Positions 46,962-57,446 of a DNA stretch of 64,000 nt are shown piece after piece. The notes beneath the pieces are model-generated. The model had not been told where the DNA came from and did no database searches. It worked only from the letters and a program-made list of their open reading frames with translations. The DNA comes from Mixta gaviniae (GTDB lineage Bacteria > Pseudomonadota > Gammaproteobacteria > Enterobacterales > Enterobacteriaceae). The number at the start of each line of letters is the position of its first letter. Position 1 is the first letter of the stretch. A program made the translations under genes and the position numbers. Location of the stretch: NCBI RefSeq assembly GCF_002953195.1, contig NZ_CP026377.1, positions 2,108,001 through 2,172,000 on the forward strand. Direction: 5' to 3'.

Positions 46962-47960
46962 ATGATTGACGCCCGCCTGCCGCTTACCGACATTCATCGC
47001 CACCTTGATGGCAATATCCGCGCTGCGACCATTCTCGATTTAGGCCGCGAATTCAATATCGCGCTGCCCGCCAGCAGCCTCGACGCGCTGCGTCCGCATG
47101 TGCAGGTGGTGGAAAACCAGCCTGACCTGGTCAGCTTCCTGCAGAAGCTGGACTGGGGTGTGAAGGTGCTGGGATCGCTGGACGCCTGCCGCCGCGTGGC
47201 GCTGGAAAACGTGGAGGACGCCGCGCGCGCCGGCATTCACTACGCCGAACTGCGCTTTTCGCCGGGCTATATGGCGATGGCCCATCATTTGCCGATCGCT
47301 GGCGTGGTGGAAGCGGTGATTGACGGCGTGCGCGCCGGCTGCCAGCAGCATGATATCGAGGTGCGTCTGATCGGCATTATGAGCCGTACCTTCGGCGAAG
47401 AGGCGTGCCTGAATGAGCTGGATGGCCTGCTGGCGCACCGCGACGGCATTACCGCCGTCGATCTGGCCGGCGATGAGCTGGGCTTTCCTGGCAGCGAGTT
47501 TCTCAGCCACTTTAACCGCGCGCGCGACGCCGGTTTCCGCGTGACCGTGCATGCGGGCGAAGCGGCAGGCGCCGAGAGCATCTGGCAGGCGATCCGCGAG
47601 CTGGGCGCCGAGCGTATCGGCCACGGCGTGAAGGCGGTGGAAGATCCGGCACTGATGGATTTCCTGGCGGAACACCGCATCGGCATTGAATCCTGCCTCA
47701 CCTCCAATATCCAGACCAGCACCGTGGCGCACCTGTCGCACCATCCGCTGGTGAAATTCCTCGACCACAACATTCTCGCCACGCTCAATACCGACGATCC
47801 GGCAGTGCAGGGCATTGAGATCGGTCACGAGTATCAGGTGGCCGCGCCGCAGGCGGGTCTCTCCGCTGCGCACATTCGCCAGGCGCAGGAAAACGGCCTG
47901 ACTATCGCCTTCCTCAGCGAAGAGGAGAAACAGCGCATCCGTCAGCGCGTGGCGGGCTAA
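46962..47960 (+). CDS. add: Adenosine deaminase Add
   Basis: A 332-residue zinc enzyme converting adenosine to inosine and deoxyadenosine to deoxyinosine. Zinc ligands are seen in DIHRHLDGN (His12, His14), the HAGEA motif around residue 195, and the Asp of NTDDPAV near 277; the catalytic Glu is in HAGEA. Salvage fits the nearby purine theme with purR/punR. E. coli order malY-add is conserved, but the upstream neighbour is now araC. Confidence 0.97.
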   Translation: MIDARLPLTDIHRHLDGNIRAATILDLGREFNIALPASSLDALRPHVQVVENQPDLVSFLQKLDWGVKVLGSLDACRRVALENVEDAARAGIHYAELRFSPGYMAMAHHLPIAGVVEAVIDGVRAGCQQHDIEVRLIGIMSRTFGEEACLNELDGLLAHRDGITAVDLAGDELGFPGSEFLSHFNRARDAGFRVTVHAGEAAGAESIWQAIRELGAERIGHGVKAVEDPALMDFLAEHRIGIESCLTSNIQTSTVAHLSHHPLVKFLDHNILATLNTDDPAVQGIEIGHEYQVAAPQAGLSAAHIRQAQENGLTIAFLSEEEKQRIRQRVAG

Positions 47961-47969
47961 CCTTTGTTC

Positions 47970-47997
47970 CCGGCAGGCAGCGCCTGCCGGCTCTTTT
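47970..47997 (+). terminator. Terminator of add
   Basis: 9-bp perfect stem CCGGCAGGC / GCCTGCCGG with an AGC loop, then CTCTTTT, between convergent add and malY. Confidence 0.9.
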
Positions 47998-48008
47998 ACG
48001 GCCTGTTC

Positions 48009-49192
48009 TCAGCGCGATACGTCACGCAGTGTCGCTATCCCGGCAATCAGCCTTTGCACACCTTCCTCCAGTTTCGCGCGCGGACAGCCCGCGTTCAGCC
48101 GAATAAAGCCATTGCCCGCCGCGCCGTAGGTCTCGCCCGGCATTATCGCCACCTTTTGCTGCTCAATCAGCACCCGCTGCAGCGAGTGCATCTCCAGCCC
48201 CAGCGGCCGCAGATCGATCCACGCCAGATAGGTCGCCGGCGGCGGCTGCCAGTCAAGCTGTGGAAAGGCGTGGTTTAGCCGCCGGGCGATCAGCGCCAGG
48301 TTGTCGCGTAAATAGCGGCGCAGCGCGTCGAGCCAGGGCGCGCCTTGCCGATAGGCGGCGATATGGGCGGCGATCGCCATCACCGGCGGCGAGGAGAGGC
48401 CGTCCGCCTGTTTCAGCTGACGAAACCACGCCTGACGATCCGGTTCGTCGCTGATAAAGCCATAGGCGCCGGTTAGCGCGGGAATATTAAAGCTCTTGGA
48501 GGCAGAAGTGGCGACCGCCCAGCGTCCGCGCGCCACGGCGTGCCACGGGATATGTTTTTCATCGCCGGTCACTATATCCATATGGATCTCATCACTGATC
48601 ACCCTGACCTGATGGCGGGCGCAGCAGGCGGCGAGCGTCTCCAGCTCTTCGCGCGTCCAGATTTTGCCGGTGGGATTATGCGGGCTGCACAGCAGCAGGA
48701 TTTTACACTCTTCGCGCGCCAGCAGGCGCTCCAGCTGGGCGAAATCGCACGTCCAGCTGTTGCCGGTTTTGATCAACGGCGACGCCAGCAGCTGTCGCTG
48801 ATTCGCTTCGATAACCTGATAAAAGGCGTCGTAGGCGGGGTATGCACCACTACGCCGTCGCCGGGCGCGCTCCAGAGCCGCAGCAGCTGCGCCACCATAT
48901 AGATCACCGACGGGCTGTAGACGATCTGCGCGCGATCGATGTCCAGATCGAAACGCTGCCGGTACCAGGCAACAATCGCGCCGAGAAAGTCATCATGCTG
49001 CCAGCGGCTGTAGCCGAAAATGCCATGATCCAGCCGCTGCTGCAGCGCCGCCCGTAGCGCCGGCGCCACGGCGAAATCCATATCGGAAATGGTAAAAGGC
49101 AGCAGATCGGCGGTGCCGAAGCGATCCGCAACAAAATCCCACTGGGTCGACCAGCTGCCGTGACGATCGATCGGCTTACCGAAATCAAACAT
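48009..49192 (-). pseudogene. malY: Beta-cystathionase / Mal modulator MalY, frameshifted
   Basis: Two overlapping frames cover the whole protein. The N-terminal part (start 49192, MFDFGKPIDRHGSWSTQWDF) runs in frame to GVVVHTP near 48840; the next frame continues AYDAFYQVIEANQRQ to the stop at 48009. One base is missing near 48836-48840, where GCC after ACCCCG should encode the next Ala. Restored, it would be 394 residues (E. coli 390). MalY is a PLP enzyme with C-S lyase activity, whose lysine is in SASKSFNIPALTG, and it inhibits MalT. The truncated N-terminal product lacks the PLP lysine. Sequencing error possible. Confidence 0.9.
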
Positions 49193-49214
49193 GGTTTATC
49201 GCTCCAGTGCGCGG

Positions 49215-50801
49215 TCAGGCCGGGCTGAGATTCATCAGCGCCGACAGCTCATCTTTTACCGACTGTACCTGCGGGCCCATCACCACCTGCAGGCTGTGCT
49301 GATTGAGATGCACCACGCCGATGGCGCCGTGCGCCTTCAGCGCCGCGTCATCCACCCGGCTACTGTCGACGACCGACAGGCGCAGGCGTGTCAGGCAGTT
49401 ATCCAGCGCGGTAATGTTATCGATGCCGCCCAGCGCGGCGAGGATTGCCGGGGTGTTATAGCCGGAGCGCCCGCTGCCCGCCGCCGTCAGCGTTTTCTCA
49501 AACTGCGGGGTGTCCACGTCGCGTCCCGGCGTTTTGATATTGAAACGTACAATAGCGAAACGGAACAGCAGGTAGTAGAGGGTGAACCATAGCGCCGCGA
49601 CCGCCGGCACCCAGTACCATTTGGTGCCCAGGCCGTGCAGGATGCCGAACACCACGAAATCGATAATATTGCCGTCGGTGTTGCCGATGGTGACGCCCAG
49701 CATGGCGATCACGCTAAAGCCGAGGCCGGTGAGCAGGGCATGGATCAGATAGAGCGCCGGCGCGACAAACAGAAACAGAAACTCTACCGGCTCCGTGGTG
49801 CCGCCGACCACGCAGGCCACCACGCCTGAGATCAGCAGGCCTTTAATTTTATGGCGGTTCTCAGGACGGGCGCAGTGATAGATCGCCAGCGCGGCGCCCG
49901 GCAGGCCGCCAAGGAAGGCGGGCATTTTACCCTGCGACAGAAAGCGCGTGGCGCTCTCAGCGAAGCCGCTGGTGGTAGGGCAGGAGAGCTGCGCCTGGAA
50001 GATGGTCAGCGCGCCGCTGACGCTCTGACCACAGACATCGAGCGTGCCGCCGGCGTCGGTGAAGCGAATAATCGCCACCAGAATATGCTGCAGGCCGAAC
50101 GGCAGCAGCAAACGTTCGCCGGTGCCGAAGATCATCGGCCCCCAGTCGCCGGCGCCGTTGATGATCCAGCCCAGCCCGCGGATCGCGGCGGCGAACCACG
50201 GCCAGATTAACGGCACCAGCAGGCCCGCCAGCCCGGTCGCCACCAGCGTGACGATCGGCACAAAGCGCGTGCCGCCAAAGAAGGCCAGCGCGTCAGGCAG
50301 GCGGATAGTATGAAAACGCTCATGCAGCCAGAACACCAGAATGCCGATCAGCACCGCGCCGAGAATGCCGGTATCGATCGACTGAATGCCCAGCACGTTC
50401 TGAATAGCGTTCGCTTTCAGCAGCGCCGCGTCGCTGGTGGGCAAGATCCCTTTCACCGTCAGCCAGAAGTTAATCGCCAGGTTCATTACCGCATAGCCGA
50501 CAAAACCGGAGAAGGCGGCGACGCCTTTATTTTCCCGCGCCATCCCCAGCGGAATGGCGATGGCGAACATTACCGGCAAAAAGCTAAACGCGAAGGCGCC
50601 GGTTTTGCTCATTCAGATAAAGACCAGCTGTAAAGAAGGGTGTCCAAGCAGCGGGATCAAGTTGATCACATCGCGGCTGCTGAGCGAACTGCCGATCCCG
50701 AGCATGATCCCGCAGAACGAGAGCAGCGCCACCGGCAACATAAAAGTTTTACCCAGCCCCTGAAAGAATTCCCACAGGGTGATTTTTTGCTTTCTGGCCA
50801 T
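49215..50801 (-). pseudogene. malX: PTS EIICB component MalX with internal UGA
   Basis: The frame starts at ATG 50801 (MARKQKITLWEFFQGLGKTF), preceded by AGGAGAAAG, and reads to ...LQLVFI, then TGA at 50615-50613, then directly ATG AGC AAA (MSKTGAF) to the stop at 49215. The E. coli protein has Trp at the TGA position, so TGG became TGA. Whole length with the Trp would be 528 residues (E. coli 530). The EIIC domain has about ten helices and the glucose-type GTTEPVEFLFLFVAP motif; the EIIB domain has phosphorylated Cys in DNCLTRLRL. Restart at the adjacent AUG could yield a protein lacking the first helices. Confidence 0.9.
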
Positions 50802-50847
50802 CTCTTTCTCCTGATATAGCCGCACCGCGGCGCCTGAGGTAAAATAG

Positions 50848-50863
50848 GATAAAACGTTTTACC
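50848..50863. promoter_or_regulatory. MalI operator, malX side
   Basis: GATAAAACGTTTTACC, a near-perfect palindrome centred on CG, matching the MalI-type GATAAAACGTTTTATC pattern at 15 of 16 positions. About 50 bases before malX. Confidence 0.8.
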
Positions 50864-50926
50864 ATCGATTAATGAGTAGCCAGTCACAATCCAAAGCGCG
50901 CTGCGGGTTTCAGCTGGCGACGAAAA

Positions 50927-50942
50927 GATGTAACGTTTTAGC
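50927..50942. promoter_or_regulatory. MalI operator, malI side
   Basis: GATGTAACGTTTTAGC, a weaker copy of the MalI palindrome, 30 bases before malI. It suggests autorepression, as at the E. coli malI promoter. Confidence 0.65.
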
Positions 50943-50971
50943 GTTATGTATCGCAGTCAGGCAGGAGCCGT

Positions 50972-52003
50972 ATGTCGCAGAAAAAGATCACCATTCATGA
51001 CGTCGCCGAACGGGCAGGCGTCTCCGTCACCACGGTATCGCTGGTGCTGTCGGGCAAAGGGCGTATCTCGACCCTCACCGCGCAGCGTGTCAGCGAGGCG
51101 ATTGATGCGCTGGGTTACGTGCGCAACCGGTCTGCCGCCAGCCTGCGCGGCGGCGAAAGCGGGATAATTGGCCTGATCGTACGCGATATCTGCCACCCTT
51201 TTTATGCCGAAATGACAGCAGGGCTGAGCGAGGTGCTGGAAGCGCAGGGCAAGATTCTGGTGCTGACGCAAAGCGGCGCCGCCGGGCAGAATCTGCAGCG
51301 CTGCTTCGATTCGCTGCTGGCGCAGGGCGTCGACGGCATCGTGTTAGGCGGCGGCGCGGAGAAAGCGGGCGCGCTGCCGGCGCTGGCGCAGGAGGCGGGC
51401 ATTGCGCTGGTCTGCGCGGCGCGCGCCAGCAGCCTGGAAGAGGTGGACGCCATTCGCCCTGATAATATGCAGGCAGCGCGAATGGCGACGGAATACCTGA
51501 TTAAGCAGGGGCATCGCCGTATTGCCTGGCTGGGCGGGTCGGGCAGCTCGCTGACGCGGGCGGAGCGTATCGGCGGCTACTGCGCCACCCTGATGCAGTA
51601 CGGCCTGCCGTTTCGCCCGGAATGGATTATCGAATGCGAACGACCGGCGATCGCCGCGCGCACCGAGGCGCTGTTTCACGCCTTTCCCTCGATCACAGCC
51701 ATTCTCTGCCACAACATGACGGTGGCGCTGAGCTGCTATTTCGGCGCGCTGCGCGCCGGGCGCACGCCGGGCGAAGGCGCGGTGGAAAGCTGGTATGGCC
51801 AGCAGGTGGCGCTGGTGGGCTTCGGCGATGCGCCGCAGGCAGAGATGCATGATCTGCCGTTAACGCGCGTTTCCATTCCGGCGCGGGAGATGGGACGCCA
51901 GGCGGCGCTGCGTCTGTTACATCGTCTTGACCAGCCGCAAAGCGGCGCGCAGAGCATCATTTTACCCGCTGCGCTGGCGGAACATGGCGCTTTCGACGCA
52001 TAA
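50972..52003 (+). CDS. malI: LacI-family repressor MalI
   Basis: A 343-residue repressor of malXY. The helix-turn-helix ITIHDVAERAGVSVTTVSLVLSGKGRIS is at residues 6-33, followed by a hinge and the sugar-binding-like domain. It aligns with E. coli MalI through RPDNMQAA and HRRIAWLGG. It is divergent from malX across 170 bases holding two palindromic operators. The gene is intact although both of its target genes are interrupted. Confidence 0.95.
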   Translation: MSQKKITIHDVAERAGVSVTTVSLVLSGKGRISTLTAQRVSEAIDALGYVRNRSAASLRGGESGIIGLIVRDICHPFYAEMTAGLSEVLEAQGKILVLTQSGAAGQNLQRCFDSLLAQGVDGIVLGGGAEKAGALPALAQEAGIALVCAARASSLEEVDAIRPDNMQAARMATEYLIKQGHRRIAWLGGSGSSLTRAERIGGYCATLMQYGLPFRPEWIIECERPAIAARTEALFHAFPSITAILCHNMTVALSCYFGALRAGRTPGEGAVESWYGQQVALVGFGDAPQAEMHDLPLTRVSIPAREMGRQAALRLLHRLDQPQSGAQSIILPAALAEHGAFDA

Positions 52004-52027
52004 AAAAGGGCGACCTGAAGTCGCCCT
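52001..52027. terminator. Terminator malI / ydgA
   Basis: 8-bp stem AGGGCGAC / GTCGCCCT with a CTGAA loop, with an A-run overlapping the malI stop codon, so on the reverse strand it ends ydgA with a T-run. Confidence 0.88.
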
Positions 52028-52053
52028 GTTTAAATAGCCTGCTGGCGTTTGCC

Positions 52054-53550
52054 TTACTCCGGCAGTCCGCCGACCGGTGCGCCCAGCATATAGCGGGAGA
52101 GGAAGCCTTCCAGCGGCATCTTCTCGCCGTTCATCGTCACCTGCGCGCCGTTATACTGCAGACTGGTGACAATATTATCATCCTGCTGGGTGGTCAGACG
52201 GAACATCTGGCCCATCGCCGCCAGGCCTTTCACCTGCTGATCCGCCAGCTTAACCGCGTCTCCTTCCTGATAGCCTTCCGCCATCGCCACCTGTTTCATC
52301 ATTTCCGTCGCCATCGGCATGCTGACCACCAGCTTGCCGTCCAGCGTCTTCAATACGCGGTTCAGCGCATCGGAGAGCGTCTGCGCGTCGCCCTGCGCGG
52401 TTGCCGGATCTTTAAAGTGCGCCGCCAGGTTGAAGGTGCTTTCGCCCTTATCGTTTTTCCAGCTCAGCGGCGCGATGGTGACAACCGGATCGCCTTTCAG
52501 CAGCAGCGGCAGGTTGGCCGCCAGGATCTGGCGCATGCCTTCCTGATAGCGCGCCGGATCTTTATCGATGCCGGGCTGGTTAAGCAGCGCCTGCATCTGG
52601 CTATTGTAGTTATCCCCGAAGGCTTTCAGCGCCTGGCCATCAAACTGCGACAGCTTCATGGTCAGCTTGCCGGAGCCAAAAGGGCGATTCTCCAGCTTCA
52701 GGCTATCGATAACGTAATCCATCTGGCCAGAGATGGCGTTGCCGTTGGCGTCGAACTGGGTCTTGAGATCGGTGCCTTCCAGCACAGCGGCTTCCTGGCC
52801 GTTGACGCTGGCGGAGAATTTCTTCAGCGCCAAATGCTGATCGCCGATGCGCACGCCCTGCGGGCTGAGACGGGTATTACCGTTCAGGGTGATGCCGTTA
52901 AGGGTAAAGAGGACCGGCAGGTTCGCCTCGTTTTTCACCGTCAGCGCGATGCTGTCGATATCGCTGTCAAAGTTAACGTGGTCACCTTTGCTGTCGCTGT
53001 CGATGCCCAGCGTACCGCCGTTCCAGGCGTAGCGCTCGCCACTCTGCGCATTCTGGTAATCAAGCGGCAGCAGGCGGATCGCCGAAGCGGTTGCGCCGCT
53101 GTAGCCGATGCGCGTATCCGCTTCAATGACCGATTTGCCTTTGCTCAGCTCAAACAGTTTTTTCAGCGCCGGGGTATTTTCCAGTTCACTGTGTACTGAA
53201 GCCATGCTCGGGATCAGGTTGAATTTCTTCAGCTGGGCGAAGGGGAAGGGACCGTGATCGATGGTTTCATTCAGCACTACGCTCTGTCCCGGCTTCAACA
53301 GCGCGTTATCTTCCGTTTGCGAGCTGGCCTGCACCACCAGCTGTGTACGGCTGGTGAAGATACCGCGCTGATAGTTCTGGTAGCTCACCTTCAGGCGGCT
53401 GTCGGGCGCCATCTGCGTCAGCTGCGCGTTGGCGTTCTGCACCATTTGATCCATATGGCTTTCGATCTGTTTGCCCGTCATCCAGGCGGCGCCCGTCCAG
53501 ATCACGCCCAGAGCGATCACCACGCCGACCGCAATTTTCGTCTTTTTCAT
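52054..53550 (-). CDS. ydgA: DUF945 protein YdgA
   Basis: A 498-residue protein with one N-terminal hydrophobic segment (about 5-25, VVIALGVIWTGAAWMTG), a signal anchor, and a long envelope-exposed DUF945 domain with beta-rich repeats (for example RLKVSYQNYQRGIFTSRTQLVV). E. coli YdgA is of the same size and lies between the mal genes and manA. Function is unknown; it is suggested to be an inner-membrane or periplasmic lipid-related AsmA-like protein, without direct support here. Confidence 0.88.
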   Translation of the reverse strand: MKKTKIAVGVVIALGVIWTGAAWMTGKQIESHMDQMVQNANAQLTQMAPDSRLKVSYQNYQRGIFTSRTQLVVQASSQTEDNALLKPGQSVVLNETIDHGPFPFAQLKKFNLIPSMASVHSELENTPALKKLFELSKGKSVIEADTRIGYSGATASAIRLLPLDYQNAQSGERYAWNGGTLGIDSDSKGDHVNFDSDIDSIALTVKNEANLPVLFTLNGITLNGNTRLSPQGVRIGDQHLALKKFSASVNGQEAAVLEGTDLKTQFDANGNAISGQMDYVIDSLKLENRPFGSGKLTMKLSQFDGQALKAFGDNYNSQMQALLNQPGIDKDPARYQEGMRQILAANLPLLLKGDPVVTIAPLSWKNDKGESTFNLAAHFKDPATAQGDAQTLSDALNRVLKTLDGKLVVSMPMATEMMKQVAMAEGYQEGDAVKLADQQVKGLAAMGQMFRLTTQQDDNIVTSLQYNGAQVTMNGEKMPLEGFLSRYMLGAPVGGLPE

Positions 53551-53623
53551 CGATTCGTCCTTTTGCCAGCATCAATGCCTGATTTAATTTCTTGAATAAT
53601 CATAGCATTTACTGGCGAAGCCG

Positions 53624-54799
53624 TCAGCCCAGGCGGTTATAAACCCGCGCCAGGCGCCCCTCTCCCTCTACAGTGACCGGCGATTCGCCGGCGGCGACAA
53701 AGCACGATTCACCGGGATTCAGCGTCAGGCGCTGCGGGCCGTGCGCCAGCTGCGCTTTTCCCTCGATACAGAACAGGATGGCGGCGCTTTGCTGGTCGAG
53801 CGTCGCCGGCGCCTCGTTAAGCAGATGTACCGAAAAGGCGAAATCCTCAACCGGCACCGGAAACTGCAGCTCGTCGCCGTTGCGTACCGGCGTGGTGAGC
53901 AGCGTGTCGCCGGCACGCGGGGTAAATTTGACGTTCGCCATCAGCTCCGGCACGTCGATATGTTTGGGCGTCAGCCCGGCACGCAGCACGTTGTCAGAGT
54001 TCGCCATCACCTCCAGCGCCACGCCATGCAGATAGGCGTGCGGCGTTTCGGCGAACAGGAACATCGCTTCGCCCGGCTGCAGCTCAATCACGTTCAGCAG
54101 CAGCGGTGAGAACAGCCCGCTATCGTCCGGCCAGAACGCGGCGATGCGGCGGATGCTCTCCCACGGCTCGCCGCTGCGGCTCTGCAGCGTGGCGGTCAGG
54201 AGATCGATGGCGCGCGCTTTCTCCTCGCCGCGTAAGGAGAGCAGAGTAGAAAACAGTGTCGCCAGATGCTGTTCGTCCGGCTGCTGCAGAAAATGGGCGA
54301 TGGCGGGATGCGCGCCTGCCACCGGCTGCAGCAGCGATACAATCTCGCGCAGCGTGCGAAAGCCATTGATCGCCTGGAAGGGCGTCAGCGCGTAGACCAG
54401 CTCCGGCTTATGATTGGCGTCCTTATAGTTGCGCTCCGGTGCGTTAAGCGGCACGCCCGCCGCGTTTTCCCGGGCGAAACCCGCCTCCGCCGCCGCTTTG
54501 CCTGGATGCACCTGAATCGATAACGGCTGCGCGGCACACAGCACCTTAAATAAAAAAGGCAGCTCGCCGAAGCGCGCTGCCACTTTTTCACCGAGCATGC
54601 CGGTTTTATCGGCGTCGATCGCCTCCCGTAGCGATCGCCGCTCCCCGTCAATCAGCAGCGCCGAACTGCTTTTCGGATGCGCCCCCATCCAGAGTTCAGC
54701 CATTGGCTGCTGCGACGGATTCTCAATGCCGTAGAGATCGGTTAAAGCGTGCGTGCTACCCCAGGCGTAATTTTGCAAGGCGTTGTGAAGCTTAAACAT
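53624..54799 (-). CDS. manA: Mannose-6-phosphate isomerase ManA
   Basis: A 391-residue zinc type I phosphomannose isomerase, interconverting mannose-6-P and fructose-6-P, linking mannose to glycolysis and GDP-mannose. The start at ATG 54799 (MFKLHNALQNYAWGSTHAL) gives the E. coli length; a frame start 24 codons upstream is rejected. Zinc-site segments are SIQVHPGK and NHKPELVYALTPF; LNPGEAMFLF-like LQPGEAMFLFAETPHAYLHG follows. It is divergent from fumC. fumA, which adjoins it in E. coli, is absent. Confidence 0.97.
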   Translation of the reverse strand: MFKLHNALQNYAWGSTHALTDLYGIENPSQQPMAELWMGAHPKSSSALLIDGERRSLREAIDADKTGMLGEKVAARFGELPFLFKVLCAAQPLSIQVHPGKAAAEAGFARENAAGVPLNAPERNYKDANHKPELVYALTPFQAINGFRTLREIVSLLQPVAGAHPAIAHFLQQPDEQHLATLFSTLLSLRGEEKARAIDLLTATLQSRSGEPWESIRRIAAFWPDDSGLFSPLLLNVIELQPGEAMFLFAETPHAYLHGVALEVMANSDNVLRAGLTPKHIDVPELMANVKFTPRAGDTLLTTPVRNGDELQFPVPVEDFAFSVHLLNEAPATLDQQSAAILFCIEGKAQLAHGPQRLTLNPGESCFVAAGESPVTVEGEGRLARVYNRLG

Positions 54800-55001
54800 G
54801 GTTTCTCCCTTTCCGCGGGCCGTTAATTGCTCACTATTAAAGCAGAACCGTTTTGTTAAACCACGACGCAAGTCAAATAAGGACGACTGGCTCGCATAAT
54901 GTTAAATTATTGTATGTCACACTATGGCCCGCGCTCGCTGTGCCGGATACGCACAGGTCAGAGCTATTTAAATCATACGTTTGTGCTTAAGGAGAGAAGT
55001 A

Positions 55002-56399
55002 ATGGCAGCCAACCGCATTGAAAAAGATTCAATGGGACCCATCGACGTACCGGCTGATAAACTGTGGGGCGCGCAGACGCAGCGCTCGCTGGAACACTTC
55101 CGCATCTCTACGGAAAAAATGCCTGCCGAACTGGTGCATGCGCTGGCGCTGACCAAGCGCGCCGCTGCCAAAGTCAACAGCGACCTGGGGCTGCTGCCGC
55201 AGGAGAGAGCGCAGGCGATTATTCAGGCTGCCGATGAAGTGCTGGCGGACAAGCACACCACCGAATTCCCGCTGGCGATCTGGCAGACCGGATCCGGCAC
55301 ACAAACCAATATGAACATGAACGAGGTGCTGGCGAACCGCGCCAGCGAGATCCTCGGCGGCGAGCGCGGCATGTCGCGCCTGGTGCATCCCAACGACGAC
55401 GTGAACAAGAGCCAAAGCTCCAATGACGTCTTCCCGACCGCGATGCACGTCGCGGCGGTGATCGCGGTGCGCGAACATCTTATCCCGCAGCTGAATACCC
55501 TGAAGCAGACGCTGCAGGCCAAAGCGGAAGCCTTTAAAGATATCGTCAAAATCGGCCGTACCCACCTGCAGGATGCTACGCCGTTGACGCTGGGCCAGGA
55601 GATCTCCGGCTGGGTAGCGATGCTGGAGCATAATCTGAAGCATATCGAGCAGAGCATTCCGCACGTGGCGGAGCTGGCGCTGGGCGGCACTGCGGTCGGT
55701 ACCGGCCTGAATACCCACCCGGAATATGCGGTGCGCGTGGCGGAAGAGCTGGCCTCGCTCACCCGCCAGCCGTTCGTGACCGCGCCGAACAAATTCGAAG
55801 CGCTGGCGACCTGCGACGCGCTGGTGCATGCGCACGGCGCGCTGAAAGGTCTGGCGGCCTCGTTGATGAAAATCGCCAACGATGTGCGCTGGCTCTCGTC
55901 CGGCCCGCGCTGCGGCATCGGCGAAATCGCCATCCCGGAAAACGAGCCGGGCAGCTCCATTATGCCGGGCAAAGTTAACCCGACGCAGTGCGAAGCGATG
56001 ACCATGCTCTGCTGCCAGGTAATGGGCAATGATGTGGCGATCAATATCGGCGGCGCCTCCGGCAACTTCGAGCTGAACGTCTTCCGTCCGATGGTGATCC
56101 ATAACTTCCTGCAGTCTATTCGCCTGCTGGCGGACGGCATGGACAGCTTTAACCATCACTGCGCCGTCGGCATTGAGCCGAACCGCGATCGCATCACTCA
56201 GCTGCTGAACGAGTCGCTGATGCTGGTGACCGCGCTCAATACCCATATCGGTTACGACAAGGCGGCGGAAATCGCCAAGAAAGCGCATAAAGAGGGGCTG
56301 ACGCTGAAGGCCTCGGCGCTGAAGCTGGGCTATCTCACCGAAGAAGAGTTTGACGCCTGGGTGCGTCCGGAAGAGATGGTCGGCAGCATGAAGCAGTAA
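55002..56399 (+). CDS. fumC: Fumarase C (class II)
   Basis: A 465-residue iron-independent fumarate hydratase. The start at ATG 55002 ([20 protein letters not shown]) follows AAGGAGAG; an upstream in-frame start is rejected. Superfamily signature [16 protein letters not shown] (about 317-332), [12 protein letters not shown] and the catalytic His in [16 protein letters not shown] are present. In E. coli fumC is SoxRS-induced and backs up FumA when iron is scarce or superoxide is high. Here fumA is missing beside it. Confidence 0.98.
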   Translation: MAANRIEKDSMGPIDVPADKLWGAQTQRSLEHFRISTEKMPAELVHALALTKRAAAKVNSDLGLLPQERAQAIIQAADEVLADKHTTEFPLAIWQTGSGTQTNMNMNEVLANRASEILGGERGMSRLVHPNDDVNKSQSSNDVFPTAMHVAAVIAVREHLIPQLNTLKQTLQAKAEAFKDIVKIGRTHLQDATPLTLGQEISGWVAMLEHNLKHIEQSIPHVAELALGGTAVGTGLNTHPEYAVRVAEELASLTRQPFVTAPNKFEALATCDALVHAHGALKGLAASLMKIANDVRWLSSGPRCGIGEIAIPENEPGSSIMPGKVNPTQCEAMTMLCCQVMGNDVAINIGGASGNFELNVFRPMVIHNFLQSIRLLADGMDSFNHHCAVGIEPNRDRITQLLNESLMLVTALNTHIGYDKAAEIAKKAHKEGLTLKASALKLGYLTEEEFDAWVRPEEMVGSMKQ

Positions 56400-56407
56400 A
56401 GATGACA

Positions 56408-56436
56408 AACGGGGCCGCCACGGCCCCGTTTTTTCT
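56408..56436. terminator. Terminator fumC / tus
   Basis: 10-bp stem AACGGGGCCG / CGGCCCCGTT with a CCA loop and T-run, 8 bases after the fumC stop, facing convergent tus. Confidence 0.92.
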
Positions 56437-56480
56437 GACTAAAACGCGCAGCGTCTCTTGCGCGTTTTCCCCGCTGTCAC

Positions 56481-57422
56481 TCAGTACACCTCGCTTACCG
56501 GCCGATCACAGTAAAGATGCAGACGCGGGATCAATAGCCACAGCTGTTGCGCCTGCGGCTTATAGCGGTGGGTAATATTCTCTGCATCATAGTTCAGCAA
56601 CTCACCCAGCGTCGGCACCTGTTGTCGGTTCGGACAAAGCACCAACAGCGGGGAGGGGCAGGCCAGCTGCGTCTGCTTTTGCTGTTCCTTGTCCCAGATG
56701 CGCGCGATCGGCTGCACCTTGACCGGCCGCTTGATTTTCAGCCGCGCCCCTTTCGGCAACGAACGCACCGCCTCCAGCTCCTGCTGCACTTTTTCCGCCC
56801 ACTGCTCGCGCGTCCAGGGCGCCTGCGCGCGTCCCGCCTTCAGGCTTTTCTCCAGCCGCCCGACCACCTCCTGCTGCGTGACGTTTTTAATCACATGCTT
56901 GTTGGCCCAGCCGAAGCGCACGCTGTCGGGCGCATCGAGCAGGGTAATGGCGCGATAGGCGTTCAGCGTTAGCAGGCCGCGCAGGTGCGTATGCACGAAA
57001 TCGAAGCGCGCCTCGCTGGGCAGGCCGGATTCAACGGTAATGATCTGCTCCAGCGTCGCTTTCAGCTGATTGATCGTCTCAACCTGCTGGTGGAGAAGGG
57101 CGTGCTGGTGGTCGTCCGCCTCGAAGCAGAGCGCGCCGGGCAGGCGTACTGCCGCCTTAGTGCTGATATTCTCCGACTGATGCTGGATAAACAGCCGGCA
57201 GTAGTGCTGCAACGCCCGCTGGCGTGCCTCATCGCCAAGGTGCTGCGTTACGCTGATTTGCGTCACCGGATCATGCTCTTCGCCTTTCGCCACCGGTGGC
57301 AGGGAGAAAACGCGACCGACCAGCAGTGGCAACGCCGTCAGCTGCTGTTGCAGCACGGCGAGTTCCTCTTCCAGCTGATTTGCGCAGCGGCGCAGATCTT
57401 CCACTAAATCGTAGCGGCTCAT
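56481..57422 (-). CDS. tus: Replication terminus protein Tus
   Basis: A 313-residue monomeric DNA-binding protein that arrests replication forks by blocking DnaB at Ter sites. It follows E. coli Tus (309 residues) throughout: [71 protein letters not shown] and [27 protein letters not shown]. The KHVIKN and [11 protein letters not shown] segments include DNA-contacting basic residues. A perfect Ter core lies 25 bases upstream in the same orientation, as with E. coli TerB, which autoregulates tus. Confidence 0.97.
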   Translation of the reverse strand: MSRYDLVEDLRRCANQLEEELAVLQQQLTALPLLVGRVFSLPPVAKGEEHDPVTQISVTQHLGDEARQRALQHYCRLFIQHQSENISTKAAVRLPGALCFEADDHQHALLHQQVETINQLKATLEQIITVESGLPSEARFDFVHTHLRGLLTLNAYRAITLLDAPDSVRFGWANKHVIKNVTQQEVVGRLEKSLKAGRAQAPWTREQWAEKVQQELEAVRSLPKGARLKIKRPVKVQPIARIWDKEQQKQTQLACPSPLLVLCPNRQQVPTLGELLNYDAENITHRYKPQAQQLWLLIPRLHLYCDRPVSEVY

Positions 57423-57446
57423 GGCGGCTCCTGTGCAGGGTGATTA

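Noticed and set aside
55029..56408. 459-codon open frame opposite fumC
   Set aside because: Antisense shadow; Arg/His/Gln-rich with no motif, while fumC is certain.
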